This document shows positions 1 to 6,152 of a stretch of 6,162 nt of DNA, one piece after another; positions within the stretch are counted from its first letter, which is position 1; each line of letters begins with the position of its first letter. Position numbers and translations under genes: made by a program. The notes below the pieces were generated by a model. That model saw only the letters and a list, made by a program, of their open reading frames with translations, made no database searches and had not been told where the DNA came from. Source of the DNA: Pseudomonadota bacterium (GTDB lineage: Bacteria > Myxococcota > Polyangia > GCA-2747355 > JACKDQ01); NCBI GenBank assembly GCA_030591195.1, contig JAUVBO010000196.1:1-6162 (forward strand), written 5' to 3'.

Positions 1-2568
1 GCTGCCAAGGCTGACCTCGAGCAGCTCGCCAAGAAGGCCCCCGACGACACCTTCGGCCGCCGGATGCTGGCCTGGATCATGCTGGAGCAGGGCAAGCCGG
101 CCGAGGCCGCCAAGCACCTGGCCATCGCCTCGTCCGACGGGCAGGTGGAGACCCGCATCGAGTACGCTCGGGCCCTCGAGCTGGCTGGCGAGCACGACAA
201 GGCCCAGGCGATCTACCGCGAGATCGACGACGAGGACCTCGCCAGCGCGCGGGCGATGGCGACCAGCCGTGTCGTCGGCACCGAGTCCCTGCCCGATGGC
301 GCCGTCGCTCGACACATCGACCGCGAGCGGCTGCGCGAGCTGGTCGAGGAGCTCGTGCGATTCATCCGCGCCTTCCCGCCGCTGCGCGATGGAACCGCGG
401 GCCGCATCGTCCTCGCCCCCCTGGCGGGCAGCGCCGAGCCCTTCTACTACCCCCACCAGGTTCACCCGAACCTGCTGCACGATGCGCTGATCCAGGCCGT
501 CGGGACGGTCGACGTGGTCGACGACCGGCGGACGGTGGAGCGCCTGGTGCGCGAGCGCCTCAGCGCGATGGCGGTCGAGCACTACGCCAGCGGCGTGCTG
601 CTCTACCGGCTCCGCGCGACCCTCGGAGGCCGGGCAAAGATCGAGCTGGTCTACTTCAACGTCGCGGCCGCCGCCAAGGGCGCGCTCGAGTTCACGGACG
701 ACACCCGCGGGCGCTATTTCGGCCTCGTCAGCTGGAACCCACCGTTCATCTACGCCCTCGCCGGCCTGGGGGTGCTGCTGGTGGTCTGGATCGGCGCGGG
801 CATCTTCCGCGGGACCGGCGAGGTCAAGGTCAAGATCGGTCTCGACAACGCCGCCGACCAGCCAGCCTTCAAGCTGTTGTTCACCACCAAGCCGGAGCCG
901 CCGATGATCGACGACCCCGAGGCCTTCCACCGCCGGGTGTTCAACGCCAGCCTCAAGACGACGCGCTACGGCTGCGTCGGGGTCAAGGCCTTCTGTCGAA
1001 TGTCCGGCGTGCCGGCGGGCAAGTACTACGCCCACCTGATCGGCACCTTCTACAAGAGCGGCGATCTGCGCCAGCTCCCGGCTGACCTGACCCAGCCGAT
1101 GGTCGTCACCAAGAACAGCACGACCAACCTGCGCTTCGACCTCGACCCGAAGAACACAGACGTGCGGGTGCTGGTCTTCGACGACAACGAGGCGATCCTC
1201 AACGCCGAGATCTGGACCGACGCCAACCCGGCGAAGAAGTACCGCACCGACAGCCGCGGCGAGGTGATGGTCGCCGTGCCGCGCCACCAGCGGATCGTGA
1301 TCAACATCAAGGCACGAGCCTTCACCACCGAGCGCTCGGTACGCTACGAGGACACGCGGGTCCAGGTGCTATCGATCAACCTCGCCAAGGAGCGCAAGAT
1401 GGCGGCGCTGCGCGGTGGGATCGACCTCGACCCCACGGGGGGGAGCGCCGCGCCATCGAACCTCCCGACCAACGGCATCAGCCTACCCGCCCTCGACGCG
1501 ACGCCCCACGGGGCGCCGGTGGAGCCCGTGACGCCCGGAGCGGCGGCGATGGAGAGGACCGTGGGGATGTGGGGGGGGCAGGCGGCGACGCCGTCCGCGG
1601 TTGCTCCCTCAGCCGGGGCCGCGCCCCTGGGACGCACCCCATCGAGCCCCGCCGAGCGGGCGGTGGCGCCTGTCGCCGCCACCGAGGCGGGACCACCCGG
1701 CATCGCCCTCGGTGCCCTGCCCAACGCCAACGCCTCCGCTCCGGCCGGCGGGGGGGGGCAGACCGCGACTACCGGGCTCCAGCGCTACCAGCGGGTCGCC
1801 GAGCTCGGCCGCGGCGCGATGGGCGTGGTCTACAAGGCCCGCGACGTGGTGCTCGAGCGCGACGTCGCGCTGAAGGTCATCGGCGAGGAGCTGCGGGAGC
1901 ACCCCCAGGTCCAGGCGATGTTCCTTCAGGAGGCCAAGTCCCTCGCCCGGCTGAACCACCCGAACATCGTCACCGTCTTCGATCAGGGCGAAGACGGACA
2001 GTTCACTTTCATGGTGATGGAGTATGTCGAGGGCCGAACGCTGGAGAAGGTGATCGAAGGCAATGGCCCGCTGCCTCTCGGCCGCGGCCTGCTGGTGGCC
2101 GACCAGCTCTGCGCCGGGCTGTCCTACGCCCACGCGCGCAAGATCCTCCACCGTGACATCAAGCCCGAGAACATCTTCTTGACCAACGACGGGGTGGTGA
2201 AGATCGGCGACTTCGGCCTCGCCCGGGTGCTACACGAGCTGTCGATCAAGCGGACCGAGATCCGCGGCACGCCGCTCTACATGGCCCCCGAACAGATCCG
2301 CGGCACCGACATCGACTTCCGCGCCGACATCTACGCCCTCGGCTGCAGCCTGTTCGCGGTCTTCACCGGCCGACCGCCGTTCATCGAGGGCGAGATCCTC
2401 TACCACCACCTGCACACCGAGCCGCCGCGCCCCTCCTCCTTCGCGGCGATCCCCGGCGAGCTCGAGGAGCTGATCCTCTCCTGTATCGCCAAGGAGAAGC
2501 AGCAGCGGATCGACTCCGTCGACACCCTGCGTGAAGGCCTGCGCCAGCTGCTTAGCAAGCACGCCTGA
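1..2568 (+). CDS. Membrane-anchored Ser/Thr protein kinase with N-terminal TPR-like and sensor region (5' partial)
   Basis: The frame is open from base 1, so the true start lies upstream; the first in-window ATG (64) is not a convincing start. Numbering from base 1 (855 residues), residues 1-90 form TPR-like helices. Residues about 115-235 look like an alpha/beta module. Residues 249-269 are a single hydrophobic membrane helix and 272-465 a beta-rich region. Residues 466-595 are a Pro/Ala/Gly-rich, probably disordered linker, and 596-851 a kinase domain. The kinase has the Gly loop G603-R-G605-A-M-G608, ATP-binding K625, helix-C E644, H717-R-D719 with K721 and N724, D737-F-G and A762-P-E764, so it should be an active RD-type (PknB-like) enzyme that phosphorylates Ser/Thr. 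S748 and T752 in the activation loop are candidate autophosphorylation sites. Most bacterial relatives carry the kinase at the N-terminus; here it is C-terminal. The substrate is unknown. The gene converges on the cyclase gene with a 29 bp gap. Confidence 0.93.
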   Translation, partial: AAKADLEQLAKKAPDDTFGRRMLAWIMLEQGKPAEAAKHLAIASSDGQVETRIEYARALELAGEHDKAQAIYREIDDEDLASARAMATSRVVGTESLPDGAVARHIDRERLRELVEELVRFIRAFPPLRDGTAGRIVLAPLAGSAEPFYYPHQVHPNLLHDALIQAVGTVDVVDDRRTVERLVRERLSAMAVEHYASGVLLYRLRATLGGRAKIELVYFNVAAAAKGALEFTDDTRGRYFGLVSWNPPFIYALAGLGVLLVVWIGAGIFRGTGEVKVKIGLDNAADQPAFKLLFTTKPEPPMIDDPEAFHRRVFNASLKTTRYGCVGVKAFCRMSGVPAGKYYAHLIGTFYKSGDLRQLPADLTQPMVVTKNSTTNLRFDLDPKNTDVRVLVFDDNEAILNAEIWTDANPAKKYRTDSRGEVMVAVPRHQRIVINIKARAFTTERSVRYEDTRVQVLSINLAKERKMAALRGGIDLDPTGGSAAPSNLPTNGISLPALDATPHGAPVEPVTPGAAAMERTVGMWGGQAATPSAVAPSAGAAPLGRTPSSPAERAVAPVAATEAGPPGIALGALPNANASAPAGGGGQTATTGLQRYQRVAELGRGAMGVVYKARDVVLERDVALKVIGEELREHPQVQAMFLQEAKSLARLNHPNIVTVFDQGEDGQFTFMVMEYVEGRTLEKVIEGNGPLPLGRGLLVADQLCAGLSYAHARKILHRDIKPENIFLTNDGVVKIGDFGLARVLHELSIKRTEIRGTPLYMAPEQIRGTDIDFRADIYALGCSLFAVFTGRPPFIEGEILYHHLHTEPPRPSSFAAIPGELEELILSCIAKEKQQRIDSVDTLREGLRQLLSKHA
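1402..1776 (+). other. Low-complexity Pro/Ala/Gly linker segment with three poly-G tracts
   Basis: This stretch encodes the presumed flexible linker between the beta-rich region and the kinase domain of the same gene. It contains uninterrupted G runs of 7 (1437-1443), 8 (1571-1578) and 9 (1750-1758) bases, each encoding Gly-Gly or longer. The frame is intact through all three in this sequence. A single-base change in any run would shift the frame before the kinase domain. The encoded peptide is rich in Ala, Pro, Gly, Ser and Thr and has no recognisable fold. Confidence 0.8.
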
Positions 2569-2597
2569 GCAGCGGCGCCACGCGCACAGGTCCAACG

Positions 2598-4250
2598 TCA
2601 GCGGACGGCTGCCGCGCCTGTTGTTCCGCTGCCCGTACCCAGCGCGACATCCCCCGCCAGGAGCAGCTGCTCGAGCCGATCGAGCTGCTCGTCGACGAGG
2701 AACAACGCCACCTCGCCCTTGCCCTTGAGCTCCACGCTACCGAGGGAGGTGGCCGCGATCTCGGCCGGCGCGCCGGCCTGCGCGCGGGCCGCCTCGAGCA
2801 CGCGACGCGTGACCGCCACCTCGCATCCCGCCTCGTGGGACACCCGGCTGGCGACGTTGACCGTGTCGCCGAGCACCGTGTATTCCATCTGCCGCTCGTT
2901 GCCCAGGGTCCCGGCGACGAGCGGGCCGGTGTTGATCCCGATCCCCATCCGCAGCTGCCACTGGCCAAGATCGCGGCGCTGGTTGGCCTCGGCCAGCGCT
3001 CGCTGCATCGCCACCGCGCAGCAGAGCGCCCGCAGGGCGTGGGTCGGCTGGTCGAGCGGCGCGTTGAAAACGACCAAGATCGCATCGCCGACGAACTTGT
3101 TGATGTAGCCATCGTAGCGGGCGATGGTGTCGATCATCAGCGACATGTAGCGGTTCATCAGCGCGATCACCTCCTCGGGAGCGAGCTGCGCGCTGATCGC
3201 GGTGAAGTCACGAATATCGGAGAACATCACCGTCGCCTCGCGACGCTCGCCGATGAGCTGCGCGCGGCGCGTCTCGCGGATCCGCTGGAGCACCACCGGA
3301 GAGACATAGCGACCGAAGGCGGTCTCGAGAAACTGCCGCTCGGCGGTGGCCTCGAGCATCTGGTTGAAGCCGCGCTGCATCTCGGCCACCTCGTCGTTGC
3401 CGATCACCGCCACCGGGTGGTCGAAGTCTCCCCGCGCGACCCGCTTGAAGCCCTCCTGCAGCTCCACCAGGCTCGCGGTGGCGTTGTGCCCGAAGCGCCA
3501 GGCGAGCAACAGCACGAAGGGCAGCTCGAGCCCGATGGCGCCGGCGAGGCTGCCGATGTAGGTCCCGGCGAGTTGCTCGAGGTAGGCCAGGCCGCGGACG
3601 TAGGGCTCGAGGTGCCCCTGCTCCACCGCCCAGAGCACCAGCCAATGGGCCTGCCAGCCAAGGAACCCGAGCCAGAGAAAGGTGCCGACGACGGTGACCG
3701 TCACCAGGAACATCAGGCGGGTGGCGAGGTGCTTGAAGCGGGTCGTCGCCTCGTAGACCAGATCGGCGAGCCCGAGACCGAGCAGCACCAGGCCGCTGAC
3801 CACCGAGATCGAGAGGAAGACCGAGACCAGCTCGAGGACCCGTCCCACCGCCGGAAGCGGCACGCCGCGCAGCCCGCGGAAGACCGCCGGGGTGATGGCG
3901 ATCAAGGTCAGCGCGAAGCCCATCAGCATCGCCGCCTGGACCACTGCACGGCGGTCCCGCCGGCAAACCAGCCCGTCGATCCGCCGGGCGATCTCCCAGC
4001 TACAGACCGGCACCGCCACCAGCCCGAGGGCGGTGGCCATGTAGGCCAGGCCGGGCCAGACGCCCTGGGAGAACCCCGCCAGCGCCATGCCCAGCAGGTG
4101 GCACACCAGCAGGCCCGAGGCGAGCGGGCTCAGCCAGCGACGACCGCTGAGCAGGCGACGCAGCCGCAGCAGGCGCGCCGCGTCAGCGCCCGACGTCGGC
4201 GCCAGGGCCGGCGACTCCACCCGCGCCGCAGATGTGGTTCGACCGGTCAC
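2598..4250 (-). CDS. Six-TM, HAMP-linked class III adenylate/guanylate cyclase
   Basis: Makes cyclic nucleotide, probably cAMP from ATP, at the inner face of the membrane. Taking the GTG at 4250 as start gives 550 residues. Six hydrophobic segments lie near residues 40-60, 65-83, 103-122, 138-160, 178-198 and 230-251. A HAMP-like region follows (about 252-300, with N285-D-E), then a linking helix (about 301-325) and the catalytic domain (about 335-520). Metal-binding D345 and D389 are 44 residues apart, as usual for the family. K385 and T458 occupy the purine-selecting positions in the Lys/Thr combination of CyaC-type adenylate cyclases. N465 and R469 form the NxxxR transition-state pair, so the enzyme should be active as a homodimer. 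The frame stays open upstream to an ATG at 4550, but that part overlaps the preceding gene and reads as Ser/Arg-rich shadow sequence. GTG 4250 lies 7 bases after the upstream stop and GTG 4220 is an alternative; neither has a strong ribosome site, suggesting translational coupling. Confidence 0.9.
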   Translation of the reverse strand: MTGRTTSAARVESPALAPTSGADAARLLRLRRLLSGRRWLSPLASGLLVCHLLGMALAGFSQGVWPGLAYMATALGLVAVPVCSWEIARRIDGLVCRRDRRAVVQAAMLMGFALTLIAITPAVFRGLRGVPLPAVGRVLELVSVFLSISVVSGLVLLGLGLADLVYEATTRFKHLATRLMFLVTVTVVGTFLWLGFLGWQAHWLVLWAVEQGHLEPYVRGLAYLEQLAGTYIGSLAGAIGLELPFVLLLAWRFGHNATASLVELQEGFKRVARGDFDHPVAVIGNDEVAEMQRGFNQMLEATAERQFLETAFGRYVSPVVLQRIRETRRAQLIGERREATVMFSDIRDFTAISAQLAPEEVIALMNRYMSLMIDTIARYDGYINKFVGDAILVVFNAPLDQPTHALRALCCAVAMQRALAEANQRRDLGQWQLRMGIGINTGPLVAGTLGNERQMEYTVLGDTVNVASRVSHEAGCEVAVTRRVLEAARAQAGAPAEIAATSLGSVELKGKGEVALFLVDEQLDRLEQLLLAGDVALGTGSGTTGAAAVR

Positions 4251-4257
4251 CGATTCG

Positions 4258-4656
4258 CTAGCCCGTCTGGGGGTGGAGCCAGAACTGCGGATCGAGCGTG
4301 CGCCACGGCCGCAGCTGGACTCGCCCGTCCCCGTCGAGTGCGATGCCGAGGTCCTCGTCGAGCACCAGGCTTCCCTCGAGCTGCTCGGGGCCCGGGGCCC
4401 AGGGGTCGGGCTCGGCCGGCCCGTCCTCCACCGCCTCGGCGCAGGCGAACTCCGACAGCAAGGATCCGATGACCCTGAAGTGGAAGCGACGCTGACCGCC
4501 CTCGAGCGGCTCCACCCAGGTGATCTCGAAGCTGTCTCGTTGGAGGACATAGGCGCCGAGGTGCCCGCTGCCGCCGACCAGGTTGTCCATGCAGCGGCGA
4601 ACCCGCTCGAGCACCGCCCGCCGCAGTGCGCCCTCCTCCGCCTGATCCGCGCTCAT
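4258..4656 (-). CDS. Hypothetical 132-residue protein, first gene of the cyclase unit
   Basis: I do not recognise the family. It is treated as a real gene because its ATG is preceded by a purine-rich ribosome site (GAGGGAGG), its composition is balanced and globular unlike the competing frames, and it stops 7 bases before the cyclase start. The N-terminal 30 residues look helical (M-S-A-D, then Glu/Arg/Leu-rich), followed by a Gly-rich turn and strand-like segments with the motifs LGAYVLQRD and FEITWVEP. A Pro/Glu/Asp-rich acidic stretch comes near residues 75-95, and the C-terminus is Trp-rich (RPWRTLDPQFWLH). There is no signal peptide or membrane segment, so it is probably cytoplasmic. By position it could regulate, or bind a ligand for, the cyclase; this is inference. 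Confidence 0.72.
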   Translation of the reverse strand: MSADQAEEGALRRAVLERVRRCMDNLVGGSGHLGAYVLQRDSFEITWVEPLEGGQRRFHFRVIGSLLSEFACAEAVEDGPAEPDPWAPGPEQLEGSLVLDEDLGIALDGDGRVQLRPWRTLDPQFWLHPQTG

Positions 4657-4659
4657 CGT

Positions 4660-4667
4660 CCTCCCTC
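4660..4667 (-). promoter_or_regulatory. Ribosome binding site of the 132-residue protein
   Basis: Read on the minus strand this is GAGGGAGG, ending 3 bases before the ATG at 4656-4654. The GAGG in its upstream half gives a more usual spacing of 7. It is the clearest Shine-Dalgarno-like signal in the window and supports translation of the small gene rather than the long antisense frame opposite. Confidence 0.65.
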
Positions 4668-4684
4668 GCGCTCGGTGGTGCCCG

Positions 4685-4690
4685 ATGATA
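4685..4690 (-). promoter_or_regulatory. Candidate -10 element for the cyclase unit
   Basis: On the minus strand this reads TATCAT, matching the sigma-70 -10 consensus at five of six positions, about 28 bases upstream of the ATG at 4656. No convincing -35 hexamer is visible 16-18 bases further upstream, so the promoter may need an activator or use another sigma factor. Confidence 0.3.
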
Positions 4691-4750
4691 GCACCGTTGG
4701 CGACGTGATCTTAGGGGCGTGTCCCGGGTCCCATCATGCCGGGTTCCCTT

Positions 4751-4772
4751 CCTTGACTAGGAGCACTCGCGG
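4751..4772. promoter_or_regulatory. Possible Rrf2/IscR-type operator or -35 element upstream of the Rrf2 gene
   Basis: The left part CTTGACTA (4752-4759) fits one half-site of the IscR type 1 consensus (SYYGACTR). The right part CACTC (4764-4768) approximates the opposite half YAGTC, with the spacer one base longer and the centre not A/T-rich. The same bases hold TTGACT, five of six matches to a sigma-70 -35 hexamer; a weak -10-like CACGAT lies 17 bases downstream at 4776-4781. An operator overlapping the promoter would fit autoregulation. The match is partial and was found by eye only. Confidence 0.33.
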
Positions 4773-4774
4773 AG
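4771..4774 (+). promoter_or_regulatory. Weak ribosome binding site of the Rrf2 gene
   Basis: GGAG lies 13 bases before GTG 4788, longer than the usual 5-9, but only 5 bases before an ATG at 4780. That ATG opens a three-codon frame (Met-Ser-Pro, stop TGA at 4789-4791) that overlaps the GTG start as GTGA. Ribosomes may therefore reach the Rrf2 start by re-initiation. Confidence 0.35.
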
Positions 4775-4787
4775 CCACGATGTCCCC

Positions 4788-5228
4788 GTGAGACTGTCAA
4801 CACGCAGTAGATACGGCCTCCGAGCGCTCTACGAGCTGGCCAAGCACCACGGTGAGGGTCCGTTGATGGCCCAGACCATCGCTGAGCGCCAGGGGGTTTC
4901 GCGAAAGTACCTCGACTCGATCTTCGCCGGGATGCGCAACGCCGGGCTGATTCGCAGCCGCCGCGGCGCCGGCGGGGGCCACGAGCTGGCCCGGAAGCCT
5001 CAGGAGGTCACGGTCGGCGACGTGATCCGCGCCCTCGAGGGCGCCCCGCTGTTGATCGAGTGTGTCGGCGATCCAGGCGTCTGCCCGCGCACCGAGCAGT
5101 GCGTGGCGCGAGACGTCTGGGCCGAGGTCGAGACCGAGATCAACGGCGTGCTCGACCGGATCTCGCTCGAGGACCTGCTCCAGCGCCAGGCCCACTGCGC
5201 CGGCACCCCGGAGAGCGACGAGGGCTGA
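4788..5228 (+). CDS. Rrf2-family transcriptional regulator, IscR-like, probable Fe-S cluster sensor
   Basis: A DNA-binding regulator of the Rrf2 family (IscR, NsrR and RirA are members), 146 residues, normal family length. GTG 4788 is chosen because it gives the conserved N-terminus MRLSTRSRYGLRALYELA. A winged helix-turn-helix spans residues 1-75, with recognition-helix region V37-S-R-K-Y-L-D43 and wing R58-R-G-A-G-G-G64. C92, C99 and C105 lie in the loop that binds a [2Fe-2S] or [4Fe-4S] cluster in relatives (IscR C92, C98, C104). The first spacing is one residue longer than in E. coli IscR, and the fourth IscR ligand, His107, is replaced by R108 in the pattern C-V-A-R-D-V-W. A further C137 lies near the C-terminus. 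It probably senses iron-sulphur status, oxidants or nitric oxide. No isc or suf genes are in the window, so a specific symbol is not assigned. It is divergent from the cyclase unit and convergent with the hydrolase gene. Confidence 0.93.
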   Translation: MRLSTRSRYGLRALYELAKHHGEGPLMAQTIAERQGVSRKYLDSIFAGMRNAGLIRSRRGAGGGHELARKPQEVTVGDVIRALEGAPLLIECVGDPGVCPRTEQCVARDVWAEVETEINGVLDRISLEDLLQRQAHCAGTPESDEG

Positions 5229-5230
5229 AG

Positions 5231-5260
5231 GCTCGTCCAAGACGACTCCCGTCGCCGAGC
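5231..5260. terminator. Possible weak stem structure between convergent genes
   Basis: The 36-bp gap between the Rrf2 and hydrolase genes contains GCTCG (5231-5235) complementary to CGAGC (5256-5260). Inside it, CGAC (5243-5246) pairs with GTCG (5251-5254) around a TCCC loop. There is an asymmetric internal loop and no T run on either strand, so it is a poor intrinsic terminator and is listed only as a candidate bidirectional structure. Confidence 0.18.
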
Positions 5261-5264
5261 ACGG

Positions 5265-6152
5265 CTACGGGCGGTGAGCGATGGCGGCCCGGACGAAGTT
5301 GCGCCGCGAGAATTCACCCGCGGTGATCGTACGCAGCCAGAGGTCCTTGACCCGCCCCCGCGGGAATACGCGCCGGACGATCTCGTCGGCCGCGAGGCCC
5401 TGATTCCGCAGCTTGACCGCCAGCGCCGCCGCTTCCTCGATCCGCGCGGCCTTGGTGCAGAGCCAGCTCTGGGGCCCCGGCACCGTGACGCCATGGCCGG
5501 TGAGCATCACTGTCGGCGAGAGGGTCGCGACCTGCCTGAGCGACTGGGCGAGCAGGTAGGGGTTCTCGTAGGCCATCACCGCTGACGCTCCGGCGGCGAC
5601 GTAGAGATCGCCCGACAGCAGCGCCCCGGTGTGCTCGTCGAAGAAGGCCACATGACTGGCCGAGTGGCCCGGCGTCGGGATCGCCCGCAGCCGGTGAGGC
5701 CCGACCTCGATCAGCGGCGGCATCTCCACCGGATCATAGGGCGCCGGAACGCCCCACCAGACCTGGCGGTAGGCCGGCAGCCGCCTGACCCCCTCGGACC
5801 AGCGCTGGTCGGGGTGCCGCAGGTATACCGGGCAGCCGTGCCGACGCGCGAGGGGTCCGCAGTTGCCGGCGTGATCTTCGTGGTGGTGGGTCAGCGCGAT
5901 GGCTTCGAGCGACCGACCCGCGAGGTGGCCGACGACCTGGTGGCGCAGGTGCGAGAACCCGCTGTCGATCAGCACCCGGCCTCCCACCAGGTAGGGCGAG
6001 ACCTGCATCCCCTGCAGCCGGATCAGCCGGCTCGAGAGCCGGATGCGGACAATTCCCGGGCAGACGTCCTCGGTCGACAGCTCACCGGCCGTCAGCCGCG
6101 TGGCGGACCAGCTCGGTCTGTCGTAGCTGTCGGACTTGGCGCGCATGATCAT
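5265..6152 (-). CDS. Metallo-beta-lactamase-fold hydrolase (glyoxalase II / LACTB2-like)
   Basis: A soluble, probably dinuclear-metal hydrolase of 295 residues from ATG 6152. The signature HxHxDH is H89-H-H91-E-D93-H94. The remaining ligands are H163 (PTPGHSASH), D182 (LLSGDLY) and H220 (LTGHG), so the site is complete. The fold begins near residue 30 with CPGIVRIRLS, followed by S53-P-Y-L-V and V60-L-I-D-S-G. A helical C-terminal region (about 233-293) with R-I-E-E-A-A and A-A-D-E-I-V resembles the extra domain of LACTB2-like members. The substrate cannot be read from sequence: thioesters, lactones, phosphoesters and RNA are all known in the superfamily. Residues 1-29 precede the usual family start. 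ATG 6146 is an alternative start, and no in-frame stop lies between 6152 and the window edge, so the gene may begin further right. No strong ribosome site is visible. Confidence 0.88.
   Translation of the reverse strand: MIMRAKSDSYDRPSWSATRLTAGELSTEDVCPGIVRIRLSSRLIRLQGMQVSPYLVGGRVLIDSGFSHLRHQVVGHLAGRSLEAIALTHHHEDHAGNCGPLARRHGCPVYLRHPDQRWSEGVRRLPAYRQVWWGVPAPYDPVEMPPLIEVGPHRLRAIPTPGHSASHVAFFDEHTGALLSGDLYVAAGASAVMAYENPYLLAQSLRQVATLSPTVMLTGHGVTVPGPQSWLCTKAARIEEAAALAVKLRNQGLAADEIVRRVFPRGRVKDLWLRTITAGEFSRRNFVRAAIAHRP

Larger units (their letters stand above)
4657..4787. promoter_or_regulatory. Divergent intergenic region between the cyclase unit and the Rrf2 gene
   Basis: These 131 bases separate two divergently read start codons and must hold promoters for both directions unless the genes are read from elsewhere. 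It is the longest gene-free stretch in the window and its A+T content is locally higher around 4683-4713. It contains a minus-strand TATCAT, a TTGACT-containing element near 4753, and GGGTCCC/GGGTTCCC repeats at about 4727-4748 of unclear meaning. Because Rrf2 factors commonly regulate their own promoters, binding here could affect both transcription units. Confidence 0.6.

Noticed and set aside
1569..2156. 195-codon plus-strand frame and a 180-codon minus-strand frame over the linker and kinase
   Set aside because: Both are shadows of the kinase gene. The plus-strand one is almost all Arg, Gly, Ala and Pro; the minus-strand one has no domain features.
2569..2597. Terminator between the convergent kinase and cyclase genes
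   Set aside because: The 29-bp gap contains GGCGCC but no stem of useful length and no T run on either strand.
2835..4472. 545-codon open frame on the plus strand opposite the cyclase
   Set aside because: It is rich in His, Arg, Gln, Glu and Asp with no domain or membrane segment, typical of the antisense frame of a GC-rich gene. The opposite strand has a complete cyclase with all catalytic residues.
4727..4748. GGGTCCC and GGGTTCCC near-palindromes as an operator
   Set aside because: They are short, G/C-only and likely to arise by chance at this GC content; no spacing or symmetry fits a known regulator.
4087..4791. 234-codon plus-strand frame running into the Rrf2 start
   Set aside because: It lies opposite the cyclase N-terminus and the 132-residue gene, has an Arg/Ser/Pro-biased composition and no recognisable domain. 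Only its last three codons were kept, as a possible mini-frame.
4797..5240. 147-codon minus-strand frame opposite the Rrf2 gene
   Set aside because: It mirrors the Rrf2 gene, which is unmistakable on the plus strand, and has no ribosome site or domain.
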